64,000 nucleotides of DNA from Lentzea tibetensis (GTDB taxonomy: Bacteria; Actinomycetota; Actinomycetes; Mycobacteriales; Pseudonocardiaceae). The notes below the pieces were generated by a model. The model searched no databases and was not told the origin of the DNA. It was given only the letters and a program-made list of their open reading frames with translations. Where the stretch lies: positions 62,001 to 126,000 of the forward strand of contig NZ_VOBR01000026.1 of the NCBI RefSeq assembly GCF_007845675.1. The letters are read 5' to 3'. The position numbers were made by a program, and so were the translations under genes. The first letter of the stretch is position 1; each line of letters begins with the position of its first letter. Shown piece after piece: positions 21,694 through 30,667 of this stretch.

Positions 21694-24618
21694 CTGACCA
21701 CCGTCGGCCACGCCTACCTCAAGCTCATGCCCAGCCTGCAAGGGCTCGGACGTCACGTCCGCGAGGCGATCAACGAGGCCGAGCGCGGCGCACCGGACAT
21801 CTCGTTGGGCGCGCAGATCCAGACCGCCCTGGTCCGCGCGCAGCTCCGCGCGCTCGCGGCTGAGGGCGACCAGACCGCGATCCAGCTCCTGGCCAAGCTC
21901 GACGCCGCTCCGGCCGAGCGTGAGGCCGCCGCGCTGCGGGAGCGGCTGAACAAGCACGTCGTGCGCATCGGCGTCGTGCTGGACAAGTCGTTCACCGGCA
22001 GCCTGCGCGGGCTCGCGCAGCTCGACCACGCGGTCACCCGCACCACCGGGGAGATCACCCGTCACACGGCGACCGTGGGCGCGGCCACCTTGAAGTACGC
22101 CGCGTTCGCCGGGGTCCTCGCGCAGGCGATCAGCCTGACCGGGGGCCTCGGCGCGGCGGCGGCCACCGCGTCCGGGTCGCTGCTCGTGCTGCCCGCGGTC
22201 GGCATCGCCGCCGCCGCCGCGCTCAACACCCTGCGCCTCGGGGTCGACGGCCTGTCCGACGCGCTGAAGGCCGAGACCACCACCGACTACGCCAAGGCCG
22301 TCGAGAAGTTCCCGCCCGCGATGCGGGAAACCACCGACGCTGTCCGCGCGTTGCGACCGCAACTCGACGGTCTTCAGCTCGATGTCCAGTCCCGGTTGTT
22401 CGCCGCGCTCGGCGGCGAGGTCACGCGCCTGGGCGGCACCTACCTGCCGGTGCTGCGGCACGGCCTGGCTGACGTCGCCGGAGGCTTCAACCACGCCGCG
22501 CACGAGGTCGCGCTGTTCGCCCGCGAGGGCCGCACGGTCGATGACGTCCGGCTGATCCTGGACAACACCGGCCAGTCCGTCCGCGCACTGTCGGGCGGTG
22601 CGGCGCCGCTGCTGCGCGCTCTGCGAGACATCGCCGCCGTCGGCTCGGACTTCCTTCCCGGCTTCGCGTCCGGATTCGCTGACGCCGCAACGTCGTTCGC
22701 CGAGTTCATCAGCCACGCCCGTGAGACCGGGCAACTGCGGGAGTGGCTGTCGGCCGGGCTGTCCGCGCTCAGCGACTTCTTCACCACCTTGGGCAACGTC
22801 GCCGGGATCGTGTTCACGGTCTTGCAGGCCGCGAACACCCACGGCGCGGGACTGCTCCAGACGCTGTCCGCGCTGACCGGATCGGTGCTGGCGTTCCTCC
22901 GCTCGACGGAGGGAACCGTCGCGCTGCAACAGTTCTTCACCGGACTCAGCGCCGCTGGGGCCGGGCTGCTCACCCTGCTCGGCGCGATCGGCCGCGCTGT
23001 CGCCGCCGACGTCGTCCCCGCGATCGGCCAGCTCGGTCCTGTCGTCGGGCAGGCCTTCGCGCTGCTCGCCGCCGGGGCCGAGCCAGCGGCCAAGATCCTC
23101 GCCGCGCTCGCTCCGCTGGCCGGGGTCGCCGCGCACGCACTCGCTGCACTGCTTGTTCCCGCGCTCGGCGCGGTGTCCGGCATGGTCGCTGAGCTCGCGC
23201 CGGTCGTGGGCCAGCTCGTCGCCGAGCTCGTCGGCGGCGCGCTCGCGGACACGATCCGCGAGCTGACCCCCGAGCTGATCGAGCTGGCCCGCGCCGCCGC
23301 GCCGCTGGTCGTCCAGATCGGCCGCCTGCTCGTGCAGGCCGTCCGGACAGCGACACCGGCCCTGGTCGAACTGCTCGGCGCGCTGGTGCCGATCGCGGCC
23401 GAGTTGGGTGGCGCGCTGCTCGAAGCGATCGCTGCGGTGCTGCCGCTGATCGCGCAGCTCGCCGGGGTCTGGACCGATGTCCTGCTGACCGCGTGGGAGG
23501 CGGCCCGCCCGGTGCTCCCGGTTCTCGTGGAGGCTGTGCGGGCGCTGGCCGAGGCTCTGTCCACCGGGCTCGCCGCTGCAACGCCGCAGCTTGTCCAGAT
23601 TGGACAGTTGCTCGGCCAGACGCTGGCGACCGCTTTGACCGGGCTGCTGCCACTGTTGCCGCCGCTGGTCGAGGCGCTGGTGCGGTTCTGGGCCGAAGGC
23701 CTGCTGCCGATGACGCCGCTGCTGCTCCAGCTCGTCGCCGAGCTGCTGCCGTCGCTGATCCCGCTGCTGGTCGAGCTGCTTCCCGTTGTGCTGCAAGCGA
23801 TCCAGATCATGACCGTGTGGAATGCCGGGCTGCTCAAGCTCGCCGCGATCTTCACCGATCACGTCATCCCGGTCCTGCGGTACTGGCTGGACGAGGTCGT
23901 CCGCCCGGTCTTCCGCAACGTCGTCGACGTCGTATCGGGTGCGCTGCGGATCGTCCAAGGCGTGATCAACTTCGCGCTCGGCGCGATCACCGGCAACTGG
24001 GACCGCGCCTGGTCCGGACTGCGCGAGGCCGTGTCGGGTGCCTGGTCGTTCGTCCGCTCCGGCGTCGAACTCGGCGTCCGGTCGCTGCTCGGGTTCCTCG
24101 GCGGCCTGCCGGGGCAGATGCTCGGCGCGCTCGGCGATCTCGGATCGCTGCTGCTGGAGGCGGGCAAGAATGTGATCCGCGGCCTGCTGCGCGGGATCGA
24201 GTCCATGATCGGCTCCGTCCGCTCGAAGCTGTCCGAGCTGACCGACCTGCTGCCCGACTGGAAAGGCCCGCCCACACGGGACGCGAAGCTGTTGCACGCC
24301 AACGGTGTGCTCATCATGCGCTCGCTCGTGGACGGGTTCGAGTCCGAGGAACCGGCCGTGCGCCGCTACCTCACGGACTTGATCGGCCGTCTCCCCGCGC
24401 TCGTCGCTCCTGCCAGTGCGGTCCAACCGGATTCCGTTGTGCCACACCGGTTCAACCCATCTACGTCCCAAGGTGTCCGGTCAACCACGTCCGAGGACGT
24501 GGCGGCGCTGGTGGACGCGGTGCGGGAACTCGCCGCCCGCCCGGTCGTGGTGCAGGTCGGCGCGACCGAGATCGCCCGCGCCACCGCCGAGGGAACCCAG
24601 GTGTTGTCGCGGAGGTGA
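21694..24618 (+). CDS. Tape measure protein
   Basis: About 974 residues. The start is taken as CTG 21694, because the residues it adds before the first ATG at 21727 (TTVGHAYLKL before MPSLQGLG) are the conserved N-terminus of tape measures. The body is a long Ala/Leu-rich helical region with many hydrophobic segments and repeated LLP and LVAELL motifs in residues 400-730. The C-terminal 250 residues are more globular (NWDRAWSGLREAVSGAW). It sets tail length and helps DNA ejection. Directly after the chaperone pair. Confidence 0.92.
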   Translation: MTTVGHAYLKLMPSLQGLGRHVREAINEAERGAPDISLGAQIQTALVRAQLRALAAEGDQTAIQLLAKLDAAPAEREAAALRERLNKHVVRIGVVLDKSFTGSLRGLAQLDHAVTRTTGEITRHTATVGAATLKYAAFAGVLAQAISLTGGLGAAAATASGSLLVLPAVGIAAAAALNTLRLGVDGLSDALKAETTTDYAKAVEKFPPAMRETTDAVRALRPQLDGLQLDVQSRLFAALGGEVTRLGGTYLPVLRHGLADVAGGFNHAAHEVALFAREGRTVDDVRLILDNTGQSVRALSGGAAPLLRALRDIAAVGSDFLPGFASGFADAATSFAEFISHARETGQLREWLSAGLSALSDFFTTLGNVAGIVFTVLQAANTHGAGLLQTLSALTGSVLAFLRSTEGTVALQQFFTGLSAAGAGLLTLLGAIGRAVAADVVPAIGQLGPVVGQAFALLAAGAEPAAKILAALAPLAGVAAHALAALLVPALGAVSGMVAELAPVVGQLVAELVGGALADTIRELTPELIELARAAAPLVVQIGRLLVQAVRTATPALVELLGALVPIAAELGGALLEAIAAVLPLIAQLAGVWTDVLLTAWEAARPVLPVLVEAVRALAEALSTGLAAATPQLVQIGQLLGQTLATALTGLLPLLPPLVEALVRFWAEGLLPMTPLLLQLVAELLPSLIPLLVELLPVVLQAIQIMTVWNAGLLKLAAIFTDHVIPVLRYWLDEVVRPVFRNVVDVVSGALRIVQGVINFALGAITGNWDRAWSGLREAVSGAWSFVRSGVELGVRSLLGFLGGLPGQMLGALGDLGSLLLEAGKNVIRGLLRGIESMIGSVRSKLSELTDLLPDWKGPPTRDAKLLHANGVLIMRSLVDGFESEEPAVRRYLTDLIGRLPALVAPASAVQPDSVVPHRFNPSTSQGVRSTTSEDVAALVDAVRELAARPVVVQVGATEIARATAEGTQVLSRR

Positions 24619-24623
24619 CCCCC

Positions 24624-25421
24624 ATGCCGGTGACCTCGCTGTGGATCGGGCCGCCCGGTCGGCTCCGCGTGCTGCTCGACGCGGCCACCGACTACGACCG
24701 CACCGCCGACATCGGCGTCACCGAGTTCCGCTCGCTCGCGGGCGGCATCACCACGACCAGCCTGGCCACCCCGCCGCGCCGCCTCACCCTGGCCTTCACC
24801 GGCCTGCGCGAGGCAGAGGCGCGGTGGCTGGACGCGCTGGCGCGCCGGGTGTTCGGGCCGGTGTCGCTCGCGGTGCTGGAACCCGGCATCGCCAACGTGC
24901 TCGACGCCGCGCAGTCGCAAGGCGCGGGACCGCTGTCTGGGTATCAGCTCATCGGCAGTGGGCAGCTCACGCAGTCGAGTTCCCGCACGGTCGCGGTCAC
25001 CGGCACCGCGTCGGGGTCGACGTTGCGGTGGCGGCACCCGCAGTTTCCCGGCTGGCCCGTCACGCCTGGGCTGCGCGTCGGGTTCACGTCCAGCCTGGCC
25101 CCGAGCGCCGGCCTGTGCGTACTGGACTATCTCAACGCGGCCGGGCTGCCCCTCGGGTCGTCGGCCGCCGCGCCCGTCGTGTTCGAGCTGCCGCCGCCGA
25201 ACACGATCTACGTGCGCCCCGCCGTGCAGCTCCAAGCACTCGCCAACCCCGTCCAGCTCGGCGCGGCGTGGCTCAGCCTCGACACCCCCGTGCTGCCCGG
25301 TGCTGTGCCGATCGGCGAGGGCTGCCCCGCGATGACCGTGACCTCCTACAGCGACAAGCCGCGGTTCGGCCACCGCGACATGACGGTGAGCCTGGCGGAG
25401 GTGCGCAGTGCAACAGGCTGA
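24624..25421 (+). CDS. Distal tail / minor tail protein
   Basis: 265 residues from ATG 24624 (GGAGGT seven bases upstream). It is beta-rich, opening with SLWIGPPGRLRVLLD, and includes a jelly-roll-like middle region. Proteins in this place, first after the tape measure, form the tail tip ring. It overlaps the next gene by 14 bases. No carbohydrate-binding motif is certain. Confidence 0.65.
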   Translation: MPVTSLWIGPPGRLRVLLDAATDYDRTADIGVTEFRSLAGGITTTSLATPPRRLTLAFTGLREAEARWLDALARRVFGPVSLAVLEPGIANVLDAAQSQGAGPLSGYQLIGSGQLTQSSSRTVAVTGTASGSTLRWRHPQFPGWPVTPGLRVGFTSSLAPSAGLCVLDYLNAAGLPLGSSAAAPVVFELPPPNTIYVRPAVQLQALANPVQLGAAWLSLDTPVLPGAVPIGEGCPAMTVTSYSDKPRFGHRDMTVSLAEVRSATG

Positions 25422-27615
25422 CCCCGAACTCATCGCCGCCCTCAACGAGCCCGAACGCCAGAACACCACCCTGACCCGGCTCGGCGGCAAGGACGTCACC
25501 AGCCAGGTCACCGCCTGGTCGCTCGATCGCGCCTACGACACCGACCTGCCCACGCCGATGCGCGCGATCAACGGCTCCGCCTCCGCCGAACTGCGCATCA
25601 CGCTGTCCGGCACCAACGCCCAGACCGCAGCACAGCTCTACAGCCCCTACGCCCCGCACAACAGCGCCGACATCGCCCGACCCCGACAGTCCGCCCTGCA
25701 CAGCTGGGGCGTCGCCGACGACGCACTCCCGTCGTTCCGCGGGTCGGTCCGCGACCGGGTCGCCGACAGCGGCGCCGGGACCCTCGCGTTGTCCGCGCTC
25801 GACGGAGCCGAACGCCTGCGCGACGCCGCGCGCCTCCCGGCCGCGGTGACCACCGGGGCGACGCCGATCAGCTCCGGGGTGTGGATCGTGGATCACCTGC
25901 TGCGCGACGCGGGCATCCACACCGCGCCACCACCCCGGCCGGGCTGCATCCTCTACGCCTCCATGCACGGCGGCCTCACCCCCGATATCGGGTTCTACCG
26001 CGACCACATCAGCAACTTCATGGACTACCGCCGCGACCGCGCCCCGTGGGAGATCGCCCCCTCCGCTGGCTTCGCTCCGTACACGGCGCGCTGGGACCCA
26101 CGCACCCGCACCACCGTGCCCGGCCGCCCGCTGCTCGCCGAGTTCTGGGTAGACAACACCGACCTCGGCTCGGCCGGGGGCTCGGTCAAGCTCACCATGT
26201 TCTTCCAGGCCGACGGCGCGACCAACGACGTCCGGTTCATCGTGAACTTCGCCGACGACACGGTGAAGCTCGGCACCGACAACACCAACAAGACCCTCAC
26301 CCTCAACAGGCTGTTCGCGCGCGGCCGGTGGCACTGCGCGGTGTACTGGGTCTTCCAGTTCAACGGCGTACCCCGTGGCTTCTTCTTCCTCTCCGGCCCC
26401 AACGCCCCCGACCCGTTCCTCGTCGAGGACCTGGGCAACTTCCCGACCATGCCCGCGACCCAGCTCAACTACATCGAACTGGTCAGCGGCCTGCCGGTCG
26501 AAGCCGTGCAGGTATCCGCACTGGACAACGCGCCCACCGACAAGACGACCTTCGAACCGCCCTGGCAGCGCGGCGCGGTGCTCGACGACGTCGGGTCACA
26601 ACTGCTCGCGATCCCACCCACCCAAGGCTCCGCATGGGAGGTGATCACCTCCGTCGCCCGCGCCGAACAGGCCACCGCCGAGTTCGACGAACTCGGCGTG
26701 TTCCGCTGGCGCAGCAACCGCCGGTTCACCGCCCCTGGCCTCGCGATCGCGAGCGTTACCAGCGCACGCGAGATCGCCAGCCTGCGGGTCTCCGAGGCGA
26801 TCGACTCCGTGCGCAACGTCATCGACGTCCCGTACTCCACCTACACGGCGGGGCCATCCAGCACCCGGTTCACCGACACCGAGCTGCAATGGATTCCACC
26901 GTTCGGCACGCTGAAGCTGAGCTACGACTACGACACCTCGGAGTACGACAGCCCGCCGCCGATCGTCTACGTCGCCACCCCGCCCGCGAACACCAGCCGC
27001 GTGCGGTTCTCGTTCCAGTCCAACGGCGGCAACGGCGTGCACGGCGCGGTGGAGTCCACCACCGAACGCGACGGCGACCAGATGATCATCACCTTCCGCA
27101 ACCGCACCGGCAACGACCTGTTCCTCGTCACCTCGACCGGCACGCCGTCGGTGTCCATCGCCTCGATCAAGCTCGCATCCGGTAGCCCACAACGGTTCTC
27201 CCTCCGCCGCTACCACCAGACCAGCCGCGACCGATACGGCTCCCAGGTCTACCAAGTCCCCGCCACGCCGTGGCTGCAAAGCCAGAGCGCCGCTGAACGC
27301 GTCGCGGACTACCTGCTCGCCGTGGCCGCCGCACCGCTGCCCATCCTCGGCGACGTCGAGATCCTGCCCGACCCACGATTGCAGCTCGGCGACCTCGTGC
27401 TCGTCGTCGATACCGTCGGGGCAGCGCTGTCCACACCAGCATGGATCGTCGGCAACAAGACCAGCGGCGACGACACCGGCCGCATCCGCCAAGTCCTCAC
27501 CCTGCGCGCCACCACCAGCCCCGGCCCACCCGTCGACGCAGGCCTGTCACCTGACCCACCACTCGACCCCACCGCACGCGCCGTGCTGCTGCGCGAAGGA
27601 ATCCGCACGCCCTGA
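25408..27615 (+). CDS. Large minor tail protein / tail tip hub
   Basis: 735 residues from GTG 25408, with GGAGGT five bases upstream. The N-terminal third resembles tail hub proteins (LTRLGGKDVTSQVTAWSLDR). Residues about 165-365 form a beta-rich insertion with LFARGRWHCAVYWVFQFNG, reminiscent of a concanavalin-type lectin domain. The C-terminal part returns to hub-type sequence ending LGDLVLVVDTVG. Because no separate fibre gene follows, this insertion is the best candidate for host recognition; that is inference. Confidence 0.68.
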   Translation: MQQADPELIAALNEPERQNTTLTRLGGKDVTSQVTAWSLDRAYDTDLPTPMRAINGSASAELRITLSGTNAQTAAQLYSPYAPHNSADIARPRQSALHSWGVADDALPSFRGSVRDRVADSGAGTLALSALDGAERLRDAARLPAAVTTGATPISSGVWIVDHLLRDAGIHTAPPPRPGCILYASMHGGLTPDIGFYRDHISNFMDYRRDRAPWEIAPSAGFAPYTARWDPRTRTTVPGRPLLAEFWVDNTDLGSAGGSVKLTMFFQADGATNDVRFIVNFADDTVKLGTDNTNKTLTLNRLFARGRWHCAVYWVFQFNGVPRGFFFLSGPNAPDPFLVEDLGNFPTMPATQLNYIELVSGLPVEAVQVSALDNAPTDKTTFEPPWQRGAVLDDVGSQLLAIPPTQGSAWEVITSVARAEQATAEFDELGVFRWRSNRRFTAPGLAIASVTSAREIASLRVSEAIDSVRNVIDVPYSTYTAGPSSTRFTDTELQWIPPFGTLKLSYDYDTSEYDSPPPIVYVATPPANTSRVRFSFQSNGGNGVHGAVESTTERDGDQMIITFRNRTGNDLFLVTSTGTPSVSIASIKLASGSPQRFSLRRYHQTSRDRYGSQVYQVPATPWLQSQSAAERVADYLLAVAAAPLPILGDVEILPDPRLQLGDLVLVVDTVGAALSTPAWIVGNKTSGDDTGRIRQVLTLRATTSPGPPVDAGLSPDPPLDPTARAVLLREGIRTP

Positions 27616-27628
27616 CATCCCACACACG

Positions 27629-27662
27629 AACGGCCGCCACCCATCGGGTGACGGCCGTTTTT
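27629..27662 (+). terminator. Terminator of the tail operon
   Basis: The stem pairs AACGGCCG with CGGCCGTT and CACCC with GGGTG, with one mismatched pair between the two parts, a three-base loop and a T run. It lies 14 bases after the large tail gene. Confidence 0.75.
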
Positions 27663-27694
27663 CGATACCCTCCAAGAGAAAGAGGTACCCCGCA

Positions 27695-28426
27695 TTGGCG
27701 TGGCGTGTTGCCAACTCGCTGCTGACGCTGCGAGACCAGATCGACCGTCGCTTCCCCGGACGCAACCGGGTCAGCGACGGCTACATCGGTGATTCCAACC
27801 ACCAGAACACCGACAGCGACCACAACCCCTGGTACGGCCCCGGCATCGTCACCGCCGCCGACTGGACCCACGACCCCGGCGCCGGATTCGACATCGACCG
27901 CTTCACCGACGAGCTCGCGGCGTCTCGTGATCCGAGGATCAAGTACATCATCGCCAACGGCCTCATCCTCGACTCGCGACCGCAGTTCAACCCGTGGAAG
28001 TGGATGCCCTACACGGGCAGCAATCCGCACCGCTCGCACGTCCACCTGTCCGTCGTGGCCTCCCCGGCCAGCGACGACACCCGGCCGTGGAACATCCCGA
28101 TGCTCGGCGGCGCGCCGAACCCGGACCCGTCTCGGCCGCCGAACGTCCCGGCGTGGCCGCTGCCCCAGGACCACTACTTCGGCCTGATCAGCGGCCCCGA
28201 ACAGAGCCACGGCGGCTTCTACGAGGGCGAACGCAAGTGGGTCAAACTGATCCAGCAGGCGTTGCAGCGCAAGGGATTCGCCCCCACCGATCCACGCTGG
28301 GCCGACGGCCTCTACGAACAGCCCACCGCCGACTCCGTCGCCGCATGGCAGCGGGCACACATGCCCGGCACCACCCGCTACGGCGAGGTCTGGTCCGACG
28401 ACTGGCCCATCCTGCTCCGCGGATGA
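27695..28426 (+). CDS. Endolysin: M15-like peptidase with C-terminal cell-wall-binding region
   Basis: 243 residues from TTG 27695, eight bases after AGAGGT. Residues 30-125 have SDHNPW, then VTAADWTHDP and HRSHVHLS, the zinc-binding His/Asp/His pattern of the M15 family, so it should cut peptide cross-links of peptidoglycan. A Pro-rich linker follows. The last 75 residues (WVKLIQQALQRKGF to AVAAWQR-type helices) look like a peptidoglycan-binding domain. No signal peptide; release depends on the holin encoded next. Confidence 0.82.
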   Translation: MAWRVANSLLTLRDQIDRRFPGRNRVSDGYIGDSNHQNTDSDHNPWYGPGIVTAADWTHDPGAGFDIDRFTDELAASRDPRIKYIIANGLILDSRPQFNPWKWMPYTGSNPHRSHVHLSVVASPASDDTRPWNIPMLGGAPNPDPSRPPNVPAWPLPQDHYFGLISGPEQSHGGFYEGERKWVKLIQQALQRKGFAPTDPRWADGLYEQPTADSVAAWQRAHMPGTTRYGEVWSDDWPILLRG

Positions 28427-28833
28427 CACCTCACGACGAGCCGCCCGGCATCGAACCGGGCGGCTCGCTCGTCATGTCCGCCGCACTACTGCTGTGGCTG
28501 CTGCTCAAAGCAAGCCGCGCCTTCGTCCTGTGGCTCGAACGCCACGATGACACCCAACCCACCAAGGAGAAACACCCCTTGCTCGAAACCCGTCCCCGCC
28601 CGCTGCGCACCGCCGCCTCCTGGGTCGGCCTGATCACCGCCCTGGTCGCCGGCCTCGTCGGCTCCGGCCTGCTCACCAGCGGCCAGGGCGACGCCGTCAG
28701 CGGTGTCGCAACCGCGGTCCTCGCGCTGCTCGGCGCGTTCGGCGTCGCCCTCGTCGGCGAGCGCAAGGTCACCCCGACCTTCGACCCGCGCGACGACGCA
28801 GGCCGCCCGCTCGTGCCGCTCGACACCGACTAA
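28423..28833 (+). CDS. Holin, possibly with two start sites
   Basis: The frame runs 136 residues from ATG 28423 (overlapping the endolysin stop). An internal TTG at 28579 with AAGGAG nine bases upstream would give an 84-residue form. The short form has two transmembrane helices (VGLITALVAGLVGSGLL and VATAVLALLGAFGVAL) and a polar tail, the class II holin layout. The long form adds an N-terminal helix (ALLLWLLLKASRAFVLWL). It is in the right place after the endolysin. Which form is made is uncertain; a hairpin at 28437 lies just after the upstream start. Confidence 0.68.
   Translation: MTPHDEPPGIEPGGSLVMSAALLLWLLLKASRAFVLWLERHDDTQPTKEKHPLLETRPRPLRTAASWVGLITALVAGLVGSGLLTSGQGDAVSGVATAVLALLGAFGVALVGERKVTPTFDPRDDAGRPLVPLDTD
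28437..28467 (+). terminator. Hairpin between endolysin and short-form holin start
   Basis: Perfect 12-bp GC-rich inverted repeat, 28437-28448 with 28456-28467, seven-base loop, starting 11 bases after the endolysin stop. It may attenuate transcription into the holin gene or block translation of the longer holin form. Confidence 0.5.
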
Positions 28834-28851
28834 CCAGAAGGGACCCATCTC

Positions 28852-29000
28852 ACGCCCCGCAACCCCAGGCGCAAGCCCGAACGCATGATCACGCAGAACT
28901 CGGACCTGCGGCGCTACGGCAAACCACCAACAACCGGACCGCCCTTGGCTTGGCCGAGTGGCGAACCCTTCGTGACTCGATCGCCAAGGAGACCGTGTGA
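28852..29000 (+). pseudogene. Small gene with single-base frame break
   Basis: An AGAAGGG site precedes a frame reading TPRNPRRKPERMITQNSDLRRYGK (from an ACG at 28852 or later). The frame then shifts by -1 near 28923 (an A run of three instead of four) into TTNNRTALGLAEWRTLRDSIAKETV and a stop at 29000. Each half alone lacks either end. The stop overlaps the next GTG start. It may be a real frame break or one missing A in the assembly. Function unknown. Confidence 0.4.
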
Positions 29001-29161
29001 CCAACCGCGTGCAAAACCCCAGGTCGGTGCTCTCGGAGGCTGATCTGGAAGCAGCAAGGGCCGCAGGCCGACGATTCCGACCCTCCGCCGCTCAGAAGGA
29101 CCGCCTTCGCGACATCTTCCGTCTTGCTGTGATCGAGCTCGCCAGCACGACGAGCAGCTGA
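28997..29161 (+). CDS. 54-residue basic helical protein
   Basis: GTG 28997 with AAGGAG five bases upstream, overlapping the previous stop. The sequence is charged and helical (LSEADLEAARAAGRRF and KDRLRDIFRLAVIEL). It is the last plus-strand gene before the integrase and is followed by a strong hairpin. An excisionase-type role is conceivable from its position and basic character, but no winged-helix motif is recognised. Confidence 0.5.
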   Translation: MTNRVQNPRSVLSEADLEAARAAGRRFRPSAAQKDRLRDIFRLAVIELASTTSS

Positions 29162-29165
29162 GACG

Positions 29166-29202
29166 CTGATGGGGCATGGACGCGACATCCATGCCCCATC
29201 AG
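29166..29202. terminator. Bidirectional terminator between late genes and integrase
   Basis: Perfect 15-bp inverted repeat, 29166-29180 with 29188-29202, seven-base loop, between convergent genes ending at 29161 and 29207. Confidence 0.8.
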
Positions 29203-29206
29203 TGCG

Positions 29207-30658
29207 TTAGCTTGCGACAGCCTCCGGCCGTCCGAAGAAGTTCGGCTCGACGCCCAGCAGTCCCTTCACATGTCCGCCTCGCCCTACAGGCATGATCCGT
29301 GGCTGCATCACTGCACGGATGGCGGCGCGCCTTTGCACGAGCGTCAGGGCTGCCCACACCTGCCGCGCATTCGGGCCGACCATTCCCGCCAGAACCGCAG
29401 GCACCGAAGCCTGCTCAAGCTTCTCCTCGGCCTTCTGCACCAAGGGCAGCAACTCGGCTTCGATCGCCGCGAGCCCGGTCTCGCTGAGCTTCCCCAGGGC
29501 AGCCTGCCTGTAGAATGACTCCAGGCGTGCGCGCAGCTCCTTGGCCTCGTCAAGCGCAGACGCGACATCGTCCTGTTGATCGACTTGGAATAGGTCCGCC
29601 GACGCCGGGTCCTCCAGCGCGGTAAGCAGGGCCTCTTGCACGAACGCGTCTACCCGCGTCTGCAGGCGCACGACATGCCGGTTCTTACGACACGCGTAGG
29701 CCTCGAACCCGTCGGCTCGGATGCGGCCGACCGGTGACCCGCACTGTCCGCACGTCGCGATGCCGGACAGCAGGTGCTTGACGCGCGTGCCGTCCTTGTT
29801 TGTCCTGCGCGACGGGTGCGTTAGCAACGCAGTCAAGGCCGCGTGCTCCGTTGGCGTCACGATCGCGGGCCACTGTCCGTCGCCAATGACCTCCCCCTTG
29901 TGCACGCGCTTGCCTGCGACCACCTTGTTCAGGGCGAGGTGTCGGATCTTGCTGGCGCCCCAGATGCCCCGTCGCGGGCAGGGCACTCCTCGTTCGTTGA
30001 GATCGTTGACGATCGACGTCACGGAGTCCCCTGCAAGCAGGCGGTCCACAATCTGGCGAACCACCGCACTGGTCACCGGATCGACAACCTGTCGCAGGAC
30101 AGTTCCGGTGTCTGGGTCGTACTCCCGCTTGTAGCCGTACTGCAACGCCCCGTGCCACAGCCCCTTCTTGGCGCGACGCCGGACACCGCGCGCGACGCGC
30201 GTGGAGATGCCATCCGACTCCGACTCCGAGCGGACCGCGTCCTGGGCTGTCGCCTGGCGGTCTGCCGGATCGTGCATGTCGTAGACCTCACCGCCGTAGG
30301 CCCACAGGACGTTGAACTCCTCGCAGATCTGGCGAAGCTCGACGTAGACCGCAAGATCGCGGTGAGCTCGGCTGTTCTCCCACGTGACCAGGACGTCGAC
30401 CTGTCCCGCCCTCATCGCTGCGAGGACCTTCTTGAACTCCGGTCGTTCCTTCGTTGCGTAGCGCGATGCGCTCCGCTCATTCTCGCGAAGTACCTTGATG
30501 ACCTCGAATTGCTCTTCCTCGCAGAATTCGAGGCATTCATCAGCCTGATCCTCGACTGACTTTTCCTTGTCAGCGGAGGCTCGCGCGTAGACCAGCGCGC
30601 GAAGTGGATTCCCCTCAGTGATGGCTCGAAGCATTCGAGCCCTAGCCATTCTCCCCAT
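29207..30658 (-). CDS. Large serine integrase
   Basis: About 483 residues from ATG 30658 (a TTG three codons earlier and an ATG three codons later are also possible). The resolvase domain has LVYARASADKEKSVEDQ, where the Ser after Arg-Ala is the catalytic nucleophile, and later conserved Arg residues (ENERSASR). A recombinase domain follows (GLWHGALQYGYKRE, LNERGVPCPRRGIW). A zinc ribbon CGQCGSP with a third Cys in YAC and a C-terminal coiled coil complete the family layout. It joins attP to attB without host factors. It ends at the phage boundary, next to the attachment junction in ndk. Confidence 0.95.
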   Translation of the reverse strand: MGRMARARMLRAITEGNPLRALVYARASADKEKSVEDQADECLEFCEEEQFEVIKVLRENERSASRYATKERPEFKKVLAAMRAGQVDVLVTWENSRAHRDLAVYVELRQICEEFNVLWAYGGEVYDMHDPADRQATAQDAVRSESESDGISTRVARGVRRRAKKGLWHGALQYGYKREYDPDTGTVLRQVVDPVTSAVVRQIVDRLLAGDSVTSIVNDLNERGVPCPRRGIWGASKIRHLALNKVVAGKRVHKGEVIGDGQWPAIVTPTEHAALTALLTHPSRRTNKDGTRVKHLLSGIATCGQCGSPVGRIRADGFEAYACRKNRHVVRLQTRVDAFVQEALLTALEDPASADLFQVDQQDDVASALDEAKELRARLESFYRQAALGKLSETGLAAIEAELLPLVQKAEEKLEQASVPAVLAGMVGPNARQVWAALTLVQRRAAIRAVMQPRIMPVGRGGHVKGLLGVEPNFFGRPEAVAS

Positions 30659-30667
30659 ACTGCACAA

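Noticed and set aside
21613-24471. 952-codon open frame antisense to the tape measure gene
   Set aside because: It mirrors the real gene; the product is rich in Gln, Arg and Gly without domains. Long antisense frames arise from GC-biased third positions.
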